A DNA stretch of 64,000 nt from JAHEEL01 sp963785245 (lineage in GTDB: Bacteria; Actinomycetota; Acidimicrobiia; Spongiisociales; UBA5794): NCBI GenBank assembly GCA_963785245.1, contig CAWAUO010000012.1, positions 1-64,000 of the forward strand, written 5' to 3'. The number at the start of each line of letters is the position of its first letter. Within the stretch, counting starts at the first letter, position 1. Under the pieces are notes generated by a model, which saw only the letters and a list, made by a program, of their open reading frames with translations, was not told the DNA's origin and did not search any database. Made by a program: the position numbers and the translations under genes. Of the stretch, positions 9,681 to 18,074 are shown piece by piece.

Positions 9681-10145
9681 ATGGCAGACACGTTCGTGGA
9701 GTATGGGTTGAAGGAGCCGTTCCCGGGCAAGCTGGGGAAGACCATCGACGATTCGACCGAGGCGTGGCCAATGCCGATTCAGGCTCCCGAGGGGGCGCCG
9801 AATGTGATCTTCTATGTCTTCGACGACATCGGGTTTGGACAACTCGAGCCGTTTGGCGGCCTCGTCAAGGCACCGAGGGTCAAGCGCATTCTCGAGCGCG
9901 GCTTGGGGTACACGAACTTCCACCCCACCGGGCTCTGCTCGCCGACCCGCACCTGCATCATCACTGGCAGGAACCACCACTCGAACGGGATGGGGGCGAT
10001 CAGCGAGTGGTCCACGGGATTCCCGGGGTACGACGGCCGCATCCTGCCGTCACACGGCTTCATTTCCGAGACCCTCAACATCAGCGACTACAACACGTTC
10101 GGCCTCGGGAAGTGGCACCTGAGCGTCGCGACCGAGGAGACGATG
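9681..10145 (+). pseudogene. Arylsulfatase, N-terminal third only
   Basis: The frame begins at ATG 9681 and has the sulfatase metal site (NVIFYVFDDIGFGQLEPFGG), the formylglycine signature GLCSPTRTCIITGRNHHSNG (C-x-P-x-R) and GLGKWHL. Homology ends near 10145 at SVATEETMAGWL, where full sulfatases would continue for 350 or more residues. The frame then reads the following AraC remnant out of frame. Truncation at a junction with unrelated DNA points to a deletion. Confidence 0.8.
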
Positions 10146-10519
10146 GCCGGGTGGCTCTCGAGTGCGTCGACCATGTCGAGGCGATTGGCCGAATCCCCTC
10201 GATTCGCGAACTGTGCCTGGTCGTCCATGTCTTCGAGCGGCGTCTGCGCACGGCCTTCGCTGCCACCTATGGGATGTCCCCGGGACGGTTCTTCCGTGTG
10301 TGAGCGCTCGACGTCGTCCGGAAGCGCTTGAGTGCTTCCGATCCGGAAGCGACGATCGTGAACGGCGTGGCAGTTGATCTCGGGATCTCCCACGTCGGGC
10401 ATTTCGCGGGTCGCTCCAAGGATCTGTACGGCGAGAGCCCGTCGTCAACGCTCCGCGCCGACCGGCGACCCCGCCGAGTGGGTCCGGTTGCCGGCTTGCA
10501 CCTGGGGACCAGAGGCTGA
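10146..10519 (+). pseudogene. AraC-type regulator C-terminal DNA-binding domain, broken
   Basis: In a frame different from the sulfatase the DNA reads ERRLRTAFAATYGMSPGRFF, then an in-frame TGA at 10301-10303, then ALDVVRKRLSASDPEATIVN and ISHVGHFAGRSKDLYGESPS. This is the double helix-turn-helix of AraC/XylS regulators. The stop stands where many family members have Arg (a CGA to TGA change would do it), and the sensor domain is missing upstream. Confidence 0.65.
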
Positions 10520-10584
10520 TCAATCAACGCAAGCCGCCGAGCGACACAGCCGGTCATCACACACGCCGATGCCGGGACCGGCTG

Positions 10585-10719
10585 CTAGCCGATCACCCCG
10601 TAGGACTTCAGCGCGCACATCGTCACCATCACCAGGATCAGCACCAACAGGACGGGGACGATCCAGCACATCGCGGCATAGCCGCAGCCGCAGCATCTGG
10701 TTGCTGTGTCTTCGTCCAT
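10585..10719 (-). CDS. 44-residue Cys-rich single-span membrane protein
   Basis: A short gene with a strong ribosome site (AGGAGG, six bases before ATG 10719). The N-terminus contains CCGCG and two more Cys, then a hydrophobic helix (WIVPVLLVLILVMVTM) and a short polar end. The clustered Cys before the helix suggest metal binding or disulfides, but no function is known to me. It is not overlapped by another supported gene. Confidence 0.55.
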   Translation of the reverse strand: MDEDTATRCCGCGYAAMCWIVPVLLVLILVMVTMCALKSYGVIG

Positions 10720-10914
10720 CTCGTCCTCCTGTCCCCGGCGATCTCGTGGCCCGCCTACCGCGGACGGCCGCCGCTGTTCGATCGAGGTCTCATGATACGA
10801 CCTGCGATGAGGCCCTCAGCCGCACCGAGCATTCCGATCATGGGACCCCTTAACGATCCGTGAACTCGGGCCGGAAACGACGCAGAGGCGATCGACGAAC
10901 GCTTCAATGGTGCC

Positions 10915-12468
10915 GTGAACGAATCTGCACTCACCCCAGTCATGCGCCGCCGGTCGGGATGGGCCGGCGTCGCCGGCGTCGCCATCAGCCTCGGTCTCAC
11001 CGAACTGTTCGCCGGATGGTCGACGGCTGTGCCATCAGCGATCTCGGCGATCGGCGGCTTCGTCATCGATCTGTCACCGTCGTGGCTCAAGAACTTCGCC
11101 ATCTCCACGTTCGGCACGGCGGACAAAGCCGTGCTGGCGATCTCCATCGTCGGCGTCGCTCTGCTCATCGGATGGTTCGCCGGGAAGGCGTCCGCTCGGC
11201 GTCCGATCGTCATGCTGCTCGCTTTTGGCGCAGCCGCGGTCGTGGGGATCGTCGCCCAACTCAGCGAACCGGGCGCCGTAGCCGGTCTCGTGATCGCCGC
11301 AACGGTCTTCGCCATGGGCGCCGGATTGGCGACGTGGTACGGCATCACCGTATGGAGTCGCCCGGTCGAGGGTGATGTGGCGGGCCAGGGACCTGCGGAT
11401 CCCGGCAGGCGACGGCTCATGGTCGGTGTGGCCGGCGCCGTCACCGTGTCGGCCATCACCATCTGGATCGGTCGGTCCATGATCAGGAGTCGTGCGGAGG
11501 CGCAGCGGAGCGCCCTCGGACTCCCCGTCCCGGTCGAACGAAAGGCAGACCCCTCCGCCGCCAACGACTTCGCACTCGAGTCTCTCACGCCAATTGTCGT
11601 TCCGAACGATGAGTTCTACCGGATCGACACTGCACTGGTCGTTCCGGCGATCGATCCCGAGGAGTGGACGCTCACCATCAAGGGCATGGTTGCCCGCGAG
11701 GTGGTCCTCACCTACGCGGACATCGTCGCGATGCCGCTCGTCGAACGCTACGTGACGCTGTCCTGTGTCTCGAACAAGGTCGGCGGCGGACTGGTCGGTA
11801 ACGCACTCTGGACCGGCGTGTACCTGAAGGACCTGCTCAACCTGGCGGGAGTGGAGAGCGGCGCCGATCAGATCATCGCGCGATCCACCGACGATTGGAC
11901 GGCTGGAATCCCCACCGAGATCGCGTTCGACGGACGCGACGCGCTTCTCGCCATCGGGATGAACCGCGAGGTGCTCCCGGCGGACCACGGCTTCCCGGCC
12001 CGTCTCGTCGTCCCGGGCCTGTATGGGTACGTCTCAGCAACGAAGTGGATCAAGGAACTCGAGTTGACGACCTGGGACGCTTTCGACGGCTACTGGGTCC
12101 CGAGAGGATGGGCGAAGGAGGCTCCCATCAAGACGCAATCGAGGATCGACCGCCCCAGGAGCAACGCGCGGATTGAGGCGGGCGAGTACACGCTCGGGGG
12201 TGTCGCCTGGTCGCCGACGAACGGCATCGAGCGCGTGGAGGTGCAAGTCGACGACGGCCCATGGACCGAGGCCGAACTTAGTGCGCCGCTGTCGAACGAT
12301 GCCTGGCTGCAGTGGATGCTTCCGACCGTGATGGCAGCGGGGGAGCACCAGGTCAGAGTCCGGGCCACCGACCGCACCGGCTACACGCAGTCGGAGGACG
12401 AGGTCCCGCCCGCTCCCAATGGCGCCGAGGGGTGGCACACGATAACGATCGCAGCCGAATCGGCGTAG
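10915..12468 (+). CDS. Membrane-anchored molybdopterin-dependent oxidoreductase (sulfite oxidase family)
   Basis: The 517-residue protein begins with about five membrane helices (residues 15-190), followed by an exported sulfite-oxidase-fold domain. The Mo-ligand cysteine is seen in RYVTLSCVSNKVGG (Cys 284), with VGNALWTGVYLKDLL and HGFPARLVVPGLYGYVSATK as cofactor-site motifs, and a C-terminal Ig-like Mo-co dimerisation domain (about 400-510). It probably oxidises or reduces a small sulfur or nitrogen compound outside the membrane; no heme domain is fused. No neighbouring redox gene indicates the partner. Confidence 0.9.
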   Translation: MNESALTPVMRRRSGWAGVAGVAISLGLTELFAGWSTAVPSAISAIGGFVIDLSPSWLKNFAISTFGTADKAVLAISIVGVALLIGWFAGKASARRPIVMLLAFGAAAVVGIVAQLSEPGAVAGLVIAATVFAMGAGLATWYGITVWSRPVEGDVAGQGPADPGRRRLMVGVAGAVTVSAITIWIGRSMIRSRAEAQRSALGLPVPVERKADPSAANDFALESLTPIVVPNDEFYRIDTALVVPAIDPEEWTLTIKGMVAREVVLTYADIVAMPLVERYVTLSCVSNKVGGGLVGNALWTGVYLKDLLNLAGVESGADQIIARSTDDWTAGIPTEIAFDGRDALLAIGMNREVLPADHGFPARLVVPGLYGYVSATKWIKELELTTWDAFDGYWVPRGWAKEAPIKTQSRIDRPRSNARIEAGEYTLGGVAWSPTNGIERVEVQVDDGPWTEAELSAPLSNDAWLQWMLPTVMAAGEHQVRVRATDRTGYTQSEDEVPPAPNGAEGWHTITIAAESA

Positions 12469-12536
12469 CCCGCTCGGCCGACGGACGACCCAGCATCTGG
12501 CCGTCGTAGGATGGCTGCTCTACCGAGGAGGGTTCT

Positions 12537-13373
12537 GTGAAGCGCATCGTGGTGACCGGGGGGAGCGGGAAAGCGGGACGGGCCGTCGTGGCCGACCTCG
12601 GGGAGCATGGGTTTGATGTGACGTCGGTCGATGTCGCTGCGTCCCTGCACCCTGACGATCCGACGCTGGTCGCCGACCTCACCGATCTGGGACAGACGAT
12701 CGAGTCGCTTCGCGGCGCCGACTCCGTGGTCCACCTTGCCGCCATTCCGGCTCCGAATGTCCTGCCGGAAGGGGAGACGTTCCGCGTCAACATGATGTCG
12801 ACGTACAACGTCTTCTCCGCCGCGACCCAACTCGGTCTCGATCGGGTGGTATGGGCCTCGTCCGAGACGCTCATCGGGATCCCGTTCGAGCGGCAGACGC
12901 CCACGTACGCGCCGATCGACGAAGACTCGCCCCGCCTTCCCGAGTTCCACTACGCCCTCTCGAAACTGGCGGGCGAAGTGATCGCTGAGCAGTTCAGCCG
13001 GTGGTCGGGCATCCCGTTCGTTGCCCTGCGCATCTCGAACATCATGGAGGAGTGGGAGTACAAGGCCCGCTTCCCGGGTTTCTGGGATGATCCGACGATC
13101 CGGGCATGGAATCTCTGGGGTTATGTCGACGCCAGGGACGTTGCCCAAGCCGTCCGGCTGTCGCTCAGCGCCGACGTGTCGGGAGCGGAGCCGTTCCTGG
13201 TGGCGGCGGCCGAGACCTGCATGGCCCGTGAGAGCCGCGATCTGATGGCCGAGGTCTACCCGGATGTGCCGATCCGCGGCACGGTTCAGGGCCACCAGAC
13301 GCTGCTTTCGATCGAGAAGGCCCGCACGGTCCTCGGCTACGAGCCGCAGTACCGCTGGCGCGACTACGTCTAG
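12537..13373 (+). CDS. NAD-dependent epimerase/dehydratase (extended SDR)
   Basis: A GTG start at 12537 follows GAGGAGGG. The Rossmann motif is VVTGGSGKAGRAVVADLGEH (GxxGxxG), and the active site has the Y-x3-K pair in FHYALSKLAGEVIA. At 278 residues it is the compact form of the family, with RISNIMEE and DARDVAQAVRLSL as typical later motifs. The substrate is probably a nucleotide sugar or uronate but cannot be told. It converges on the flavodoxin gene; both stop codons share CTAG at 13370-13373. Confidence 0.85.
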   Translation: MKRIVVTGGSGKAGRAVVADLGEHGFDVTSVDVAASLHPDDPTLVADLTDLGQTIESLRGADSVVHLAAIPAPNVLPEGETFRVNMMSTYNVFSAATQLGLDRVVWASSETLIGIPFERQTPTYAPIDEDSPRLPEFHYALSKLAGEVIAEQFSRWSGIPFVALRISNIMEEWEYKARFPGFWDDPTIRAWNLWGYVDARDVAQAVRLSLSADVSGAEPFLVAAAETCMARESRDLMAEVYPDVPIRGTVQGHQTLLSIEKARTVLGYEPQYRWRDYV

Positions 13374-13870
13374 GCGTCGTCAGTCGGCGTCAAGGTATCT
13401 GCGATGTCATTGGCCCAACTCTCGATCGCGTCCCAATCGCGGAAGTCGCCGTCGGCGGCGCGCACCGCAACCATGATCGCCCGCTCGCCGAAGCCGAGCT
13501 CGTTCTTGTCGATCTTGCCCGCAAAGATCCGGTGTTCGACCGGCGGGACCACTTCGACGATCTTCGCCACATCTACCGGTTCCTCATCGGGCTTCGGTGG
13601 GTCACCGAGGGGGCCACTCGAGAACAACCACACCGGCGGCACCGGGTCGCAGGCGGCGACGCGATCCGTCAGGTTCTTGGCGTCCTTCATCCAGTGCCCT
13701 GCATAGACGCCGCTCCCCAGAACGACGGCTCCGTACTCGTCCAGAGCCTCAACCCGATCGGGAGACTCGACGGTGACCACGAAGCCGCGATCCCGAAGCG
13801 TCGCACCGATGCGATCGGCAATCTCGGCAGTGGCGCCGTGCTTCGAGGCTGCTGATACGAGAACCTGCAT
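13370..13870 (-). CDS. Flavodoxin-domain protein (HemG-like)
   Basis: The 166-residue protein has the FMN phosphate loop VSAASKHGATAEIADRIG and the later segment YGAVVLGSGVYAGHWMKDAK, as in the flavodoxin-fold protoporphyrinogen oxidases and related menaquinone-linked flavodoxins. Similar stand-alone proteins in actinobacteria are usually annotated only as flavodoxin domain proteins, and no heme gene is nearby, so I do not assign hemG. It is transcribed away from the ammonia-lyase gene. Confidence 0.8.
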   Translation of the reverse strand: MQVLVSAASKHGATAEIADRIGATLRDRGFVVTVESPDRVEALDEYGAVVLGSGVYAGHWMKDAKNLTDRVAACDPVPPVWLFSSGPLGDPPKPDEEPVDVAKIVEVVPPVEHRIFAGKIDKNELGFGERAIMVAVRAADGDFRDWDAIESWANDIADTLTPTDDA

Positions 13871-13974
13871 GTCGCTCGCTCCCTTGCTCGCGTGGTTGCG
13901 TCTGAGAGCGTACGCACTCCGCCCGATCGCGTCCAGATGGCCCGGCCCTCGATGCGGTGCGATACAGTGGCGAT

Positions 13975-15228
13975 ATGGAACCCGTCACACCGGTCGAGTG
14001 GGTCGAGAACCCACGGGCAAGGAACATTGCGTCGAGCGAGGCCGTCGGGGAGTTCTTCCCGCGGGAAGTGTTCGAGCAGACGCGCAACTTCCACCGGCAA
14101 ATCCCCGGGTATCAGATCAGTCCACTCCGCAACCTGTCGAACCTGGCGTCGATGGTCGGGGTTGGCGGCATCTGGGTGAAGGATGAGTCCCAGCGACTGA
14201 GCCTCAACTCCTTCAAGGTGCTCGGCGGATCGTTCGCGATCTACAGCTTCATCAAGTCAATGCTCGGACTCGAGGGCAAGTCGCTGTCGTTCGGAGAACT
14301 GATCTCGGACGAGACCCGGGCCAAGTTGGGTGACCTCACGTTCGCGACCGCCACCGACGGCAACCACGGCCGCGGGGTCGCGTGGGCGGCCGACAAGCTC
14401 AACTGCCGCGCCGTGATCTACGTCCACAAGGACACGTCGCAGGCCAGGATCGATGCCATCGCCGGCTACGGCGCTGATGTGCGTGTGGTCGATGGAACGT
14501 ACGATGATGCCGTTCGTCAGGCCAGTGCCGATGCCGACGAGCATGGATGGCAGGTCATCTCGGACACGTCGTGGGAGGGATACCAGGACATCCCGAAGTG
14601 GGTCATGCAGGGCTACACGACGATGCTGTCGGAAGCGCAGGAGCAACTCGCGGGCCAGGGCATGGTCAAACCGACCCACGTCTTTGTTCAGGGCGGCGTC
14701 GGAGCGCTCGCTGCAGCGACGATCGGCTTCTACGCCTCGCGCTTCGGGGAGGACCGACCGACGACCGTCGTCGTGGAACCCGTCAACGCGGAGTGCCTGC
14801 TCGAGTCCGCTCGAATCGGTGACGGAGTACCTCACTCGGTGGATGGCGATCTCCAGACGATCATGGCCGGCCTCGCCTGCGGCGAACCGAGTCCGATCGC
14901 ATGGCGTGTGCTCTGGGACACGGTCGATGCGTTCCTTGCATGCCCTGACTACGTGGCAGCAAAGGGAATGCGCGTCTATGCCACGCCGCTCTCCGGCGAC
15001 CCGTTTGTCGTGAGTGGAGAATCGGGCGCCGTCACGCTGGGGGCGCTCATGTTCGTGACCGAGTATCCGGAGTTCGCACCGCTGAAGGAGTACCTCGGGA
15101 TCGGACCTGAGTCGCAGATCCTTCTGATCAACTCAGAGGGGAACACCGACCCGGACGAGTTTCGTCGTGTGGTCTGGGAAGGCGCCAATTCGATCCCAGC
15201 GCAGTACCGCTGGAGCGCAGACGCCTAG
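13975..15228 (+). CDS. Diaminopropionate ammonia-lyase
   Basis: A PLP enzyme that splits 2,3-diaminopropionate into pyruvate and ammonia. The 417-residue product shows the family pattern: GYQISPLRNLSNLA, WVKDESQRLSLNSFKVLGG with the PLP lysine at residue 81, TFATATDGNHGRGVAWAA, the Gly-rich phosphate loop FVQGGVGALAAA, and ILLINSEGNTDPD near the end. Length fits the family of about 400. ATG 13975 aligns with family starts; an upstream in-frame start would add residues with no support. It may serve amino-acid catabolism; no partner genes are adjacent. Its stop codon shares CTAG (15225-15228) with the next convergent gene. Confidence 0.9.
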   Translation: MEPVTPVEWVENPRARNIASSEAVGEFFPREVFEQTRNFHRQIPGYQISPLRNLSNLASMVGVGGIWVKDESQRLSLNSFKVLGGSFAIYSFIKSMLGLEGKSLSFGELISDETRAKLGDLTFATATDGNHGRGVAWAADKLNCRAVIYVHKDTSQARIDAIAGYGADVRVVDGTYDDAVRQASADADEHGWQVISDTSWEGYQDIPKWVMQGYTTMLSEAQEQLAGQGMVKPTHVFVQGGVGALAAATIGFYASRFGEDRPTTVVVEPVNAECLLESARIGDGVPHSVDGDLQTIMAGLACGEPSPIAWRVLWDTVDAFLACPDYVAAKGMRVYATPLSGDPFVVSGESGAVTLGALMFVTEYPEFAPLKEYLGIGPESQILLINSEGNTDPDEFRRVVWEGANSIPAQYRWSADA

Positions 15229-15668
15229 GAGTTGACGACGGCTGAGACCAACTTCACGATCTCGACGATGGTCGCGATCACGAGTGCGATGATCAGGAAG
15301 ACGATGATCACCTTGGCCAGCGATTCCCAGTCGAACGAATACGGTGAGAAGTCGAATGGGAAGACGCGGAGTGTGAGAGCAAGGACCGCGATGCTGGTCA
15401 GGTTGAGGATGATCTGGCCGGTCGAGCGGATCCACGCGGCGTCGTAGAGGATCCAGATGGCATTGACGCCGATGCTTGCCACGAGCGAGGCATTGACGAT
15501 CGGCAAGAGTCGGTCGAAATCGGCCGTGAGGAACGGCACGATGTCCCACGCCAGCAGGTTGTTGACCACGAACAGGATGCCGGCGCTGACAGCGATTCCG
15601 ACGAGGTACCCCAGACGCCGCACTCCGACCGGAGTGACATTCACCTGGCTCTGACGTGCCGACGTCAT
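15225..15668 (-). CDS. Four-helix membrane protein, unknown function
   Basis: The start is taken at ATG 15668 (MTSARQSQVNVTPVGVRR); a longer frame upstream adds an unlikely segment. The 147-residue product has four hydrophobic helices separated by short polar loops. The second loop holds a conserved-looking WILYDAAWIRSTGQI. I know similar small membrane proteins in actinobacteria only as uncharacterised. Confidence 0.7.
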   Translation of the reverse strand: MTSARQSQVNVTPVGVRRLGYLVGIAVSAGILFVVNNLLAWDIVPFLTADFDRLLPIVNASLVASIGVNAIWILYDAAWIRSTGQIILNLTSIAVLALTLRVFPFDFSPYSFDWESLAKVIIVFLIIALVIATIVEIVKLVSAVVNS

Positions 15669-15728
15669 CGTCCGAACCCCCTTGTCCGGCATCGACCATC
15701 GTAGTCTCCGATGATGTCCACATTCGGC

Positions 15729-15776
15729 CATTCCAGTCTCTGGCATTGGTTGGAATGCGAGTCTCGGTTATGCCAG
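15729..15776. repeat. Two interleaved 7-bp inverted repeats (possible pseudoknot)
   Basis: CATTCCA (15729-15735) pairs with TGGAATG (15751-15757), and CTGGCAT (15740-15746) pairs with ATGCCAG (15770-15776). The arms interleave in A-B-A'-B' order, as in an H-type pseudoknot. It lies about 60-110 bp upstream of the membrane-protein start at 15668. Each arm is short, so chance is possible. Confidence 0.3.
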
Positions 15777-15780
15777 CGGC

Positions 15781-15805
15781 GGGGGTGTCCTGGTGAGACA
15801 CCCCC
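15781..15805. terminator. Hairpin downstream of msrA
   Basis: GGGGGTGTC (15781-15789) and GACACCCCC (15797-15805) form a perfect 9-bp GC-rich stem with a 7-base loop, 46 bp past the msrA stop. There is no T-run, which is common for terminators in high-GC actinobacteria. Confidence 0.55.
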
Positions 15806-15851
15806 GAGAGATCGACATTTGGACGCCTCGGAGTGGGGGAGCGCGGCGGCC

Positions 15852-16595
15852 CTACGGTATCGCCGCGGTATCCGTCGCCTCGATCTCAAGGCCCACCGGG
15901 CAAGCGATCCCGGTTGGTTGCATGCCACAGTAGCCCTCGGCCGCGATCGGATGCGCTGGAGGGGCGACCTCTCCGAAGTAGAACACGTCGAGATCGATGC
16001 CGCCCCGCGCGAGGTTGCGGGCCAGATACTGCTGGTGGTACTCCTCGGCGTAGAAGAAGTCCGAGGCAGGTTCGATTTCGGTGGTGATGGCGCCGAAGCC
16101 CGCCGCTGCGAGGTTCGCTGCGTACCGGTCGCGCGAGGCCAGCGCCTCGCGTTGTTGCTTCTCGGTGGTGGTGTAGATCGCGGATCGGTACTGCGAACCG
16201 CGATCCGGGCCCTGGCGCATGCCCTGCGTTGGATCGTGGGCTTCCCAGAAGCGTTTGAGGAGGAGCTCGAAAGACACGACCTTCGGGTCGAAGACGACGA
16301 GGACCGCCTCGGTGTGACCGGTCCGGCCCGAGCACACATCCTCGTAAGTTGGATTGGCGGTAGCGCCGCCGGCGTAGCCGACCGCGGTCGTGAACACGCC
16401 GTCGACGAGCCAGAACTGACGCTCGGCGCCCCAGAAACACCCCATCCCGAAGTAGATGGTCTCGAGACCGTCCGGGAACGGCCCTTTCGTAGGGGCCCCG
16501 GTGACGAAATGGGTTCCGCTGACCTCGATCGAAGGCTCCCGATCGGGGAGGGTTCGGCTGTTGTTCGAACTGTCGGTGTTGCGTGATCTCCACAT
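15852..16595 (-). CDS. msrA: Peptide-methionine (S)-S-oxide reductase with an unusual insertion
   Basis: Repairs methionine-S-sulfoxide in proteins. The catalytic motif is IYFGMGCFWGAERQFW, followed by TAVGYAGGATANPTYEDVCSG and GHTEAVLVVFDP, all typical of MsrA. In the C-terminal part, YHQQYLARN is normally followed almost at once by the resolving-cysteine motif GYCG. Here about 25 residues (including GGIDLDVFYFGEVAPP) intervene before GYCGMQPTGIACPVG, with no frame change. Both catalytic and resolving Cys are kept. I chose ATG 16595; a longer start at 16634 has no ribosome site. Confidence 0.9.
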   Translation of the reverse strand: MWRSRNTDSSNNSRTLPDREPSIEVSGTHFVTGAPTKGPFPDGLETIYFGMGCFWGAERQFWLVDGVFTTAVGYAGGATANPTYEDVCSGRTGHTEAVLVVFDPKVVSFELLLKRFWEAHDPTQGMRQGPDRGSQYRSAIYTTTEKQQREALASRDRYAANLAAAGFGAITTEIEPASDFFYAEEYHQQYLARNLARGGIDLDVFYFGEVAPPAHPIAAEGYCGMQPTGIACPVGLEIEATDTAAIP

Positions 16596-16691
16596 GGTTG
16601 TTTCAACGCTACCGACGGCGGATTCCTTCCGCATTGGTCGACGCCAATTCGATGCTAGCTCTAGCTACCCGATGTGCGTACAATTGCAAGC

Positions 16692-17240
16692 ATGATGCCA
16701 GCGTCCATCAACGAGGAGACCCCTCCCGGCTACCCGGAGCATTTGAGCGGTTCGCTCGAACTCAGCGACGGGCGCACGGTGCGGATCCGCGCGATCCTTC
16801 CATCCGACGTCGACGACCTGGCGTACGCCATCGAGACGGCCGATCGCGAGACGCTGCTCCATCGGTTCTTCACGGCGGCTCCCCACATCACGAATCGGCA
16901 GATCCACTATCTGGCTGAGGTGGACTACCGGCGTCGCCTGGCACTCATCGCCAGGGACGGCAACGGCAAGGGTGTAGCGGTCGCACGATACGAGTGCCAT
17001 CCCGACAGCTGCAACGCCGAGGTCGCGGTGGCGGTCGATCCCGAGTGGCGTGGCCTCGGTATTGCCACCGAACTCCTGCGCCGTCTCGAGAACCCGGCGC
17101 GTGTGAACGGGTTCAAGGCGTTCGATGCCGTCTACCTTCCCGACAACCATGCGGTGGCCCGCGTGTTCGAGCACCTCGACTATGACCCTGCCCGCATCGA
17201 GGACGGTGTCGCCACCGTTTCGAAGTCGCTGGCGGGGTAG
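16692..17240 (+). CDS. GNAT-family N-acetyltransferase
   Basis: A 182-residue acyltransferase of the kind fused to or paired with acyl-CoA synthetases: SDGRTVRIRAILPSDVDDL near the start and the acetyl-CoA motif VAVDPEWRGLGIATELLRRL (Q/R-x2-G-x-G/A) at about residues 113-132. The substrate is unknown. ATG 16692 is preferred over a GTG 18 bp upstream. It is divergent from msrA. Confidence 0.8.
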   Translation: MMPASINEETPPGYPEHLSGSLELSDGRTVRIRAILPSDVDDLAYAIETADRETLLHRFFTAAPHITNRQIHYLAEVDYRRRLALIARDGNGKGVAVARYECHPDSCNAEVAVAVDPEWRGLGIATELLRRLENPARVNGFKAFDAVYLPDNHAVARVFEHLDYDPARIEDGVATVSKSLAG

Positions 17241-17354
17241 AGGAGCGGGTTGCGAATCTCGCGCGCTCCGAACACGGTACCCTGAGGTATCCGGAGGAGT
17301 CCGAGAATCGATCGAACCCGGCGAACGCGCAATACGCCGGTGGAAGGAACCCGA

Positions 17355-18068
17355 ATGGAGCCCGTGAGGAGTCTGCACGACCTCCTCGAATTGCAGGACG
17401 TCGACTCGCAGATCGATCGCTTGATTGATCAGCGGCAGAGTCTTCCGGAGCTCAGCGACTACCGCTCGGCGCACGACGCGACGGTGCGGCTCGCCGGGGA
17501 ACGCGATACGACCACCGATCGGCTCCGCGAGATCGAACTCGCTATTGACAAGACCTCCGGCGAACTCGAGATCACCCAGCAGAAGGCGGGCGCGGAAGAG
17601 ATGCGCCTCTACGCCGGCGGTCTGAGTGCAAGAGACGCCGATTATCTTCGGCGCGAGGTCGAACTCCTGAAGGCCAAGATCGGCACGATGGAGGACGAGA
17701 TCCTTGAACTCATGGAGTCGAGGGAGGAAGTCGAGGGAGACCTCGCTCGTCTGAACGGCGAACTGGCCGTCGAGACCGAACACAAGGCGACGCTCGAAGC
17801 CGGCATTCGCGAGTCCTGGCGGGTGATCGACGCCGAGCTAGCCGTGAAGGAGCGGCGCAAGAACGAAGTCGTGCCGCTCATCGACGAGGACCTGATCGTT
17901 CTCTACGAGGATCTCCGCGAGACGGCTGATGGGCGGCGTGCGGTTGGCGCACTGTCTGGCGGCGTCTGCGGCGCCTGCCATCTCATGCTTTCCGGCGCCG
18001 AAGAGAACGAGGCCCGGCGACAGGATCCGCCGCGTTGCGTCCACTGTCGGGCAATCCTCGTTCCGTAG
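17355..18068 (+). CDS. Coiled-coil protein with C4 zinc ribbon (zf-RING_7 family)
   Basis: A 237-residue protein of a family widespread in actinobacteria. Residues about 10-185 are charged heptad-like coiled coil (SLHDLLELQDVDSQIDRLI at the start and a conserved YAGGLSARDADYLRREVELL in the middle). The end carries a zinc ribbon: SGGVCGACHLMLS then PPRCVHCRAILVP (two CxxC pairs). Members are thought to bind nucleic acid, but no function is firmly known to me. The next gene starts 6 bp downstream, so the two are probably one transcript. Confidence 0.85.
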   Translation: MEPVRSLHDLLELQDVDSQIDRLIDQRQSLPELSDYRSAHDATVRLAGERDTTTDRLREIELAIDKTSGELEITQQKAGAEEMRLYAGGLSARDADYLRREVELLKAKIGTMEDEILELMESREEVEGDLARLNGELAVETEHKATLEAGIRESWRVIDAELAVKERRKNEVVPLIDEDLIVLYEDLRETADGRRAVGALSGGVCGACHLMLSGAEENEARRQDPPRCVHCRAILVP

Positions 18069-18074
18069 ACCTCG

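Noticed and set aside
10301..10303. In-frame TGA in the AraC-like fragment as a second selenocysteine codon
   Set aside because: The position is normally Arg in AraC domains, not Cys, and the gene is a headless fragment. A CGA to TGA mutation is enough.
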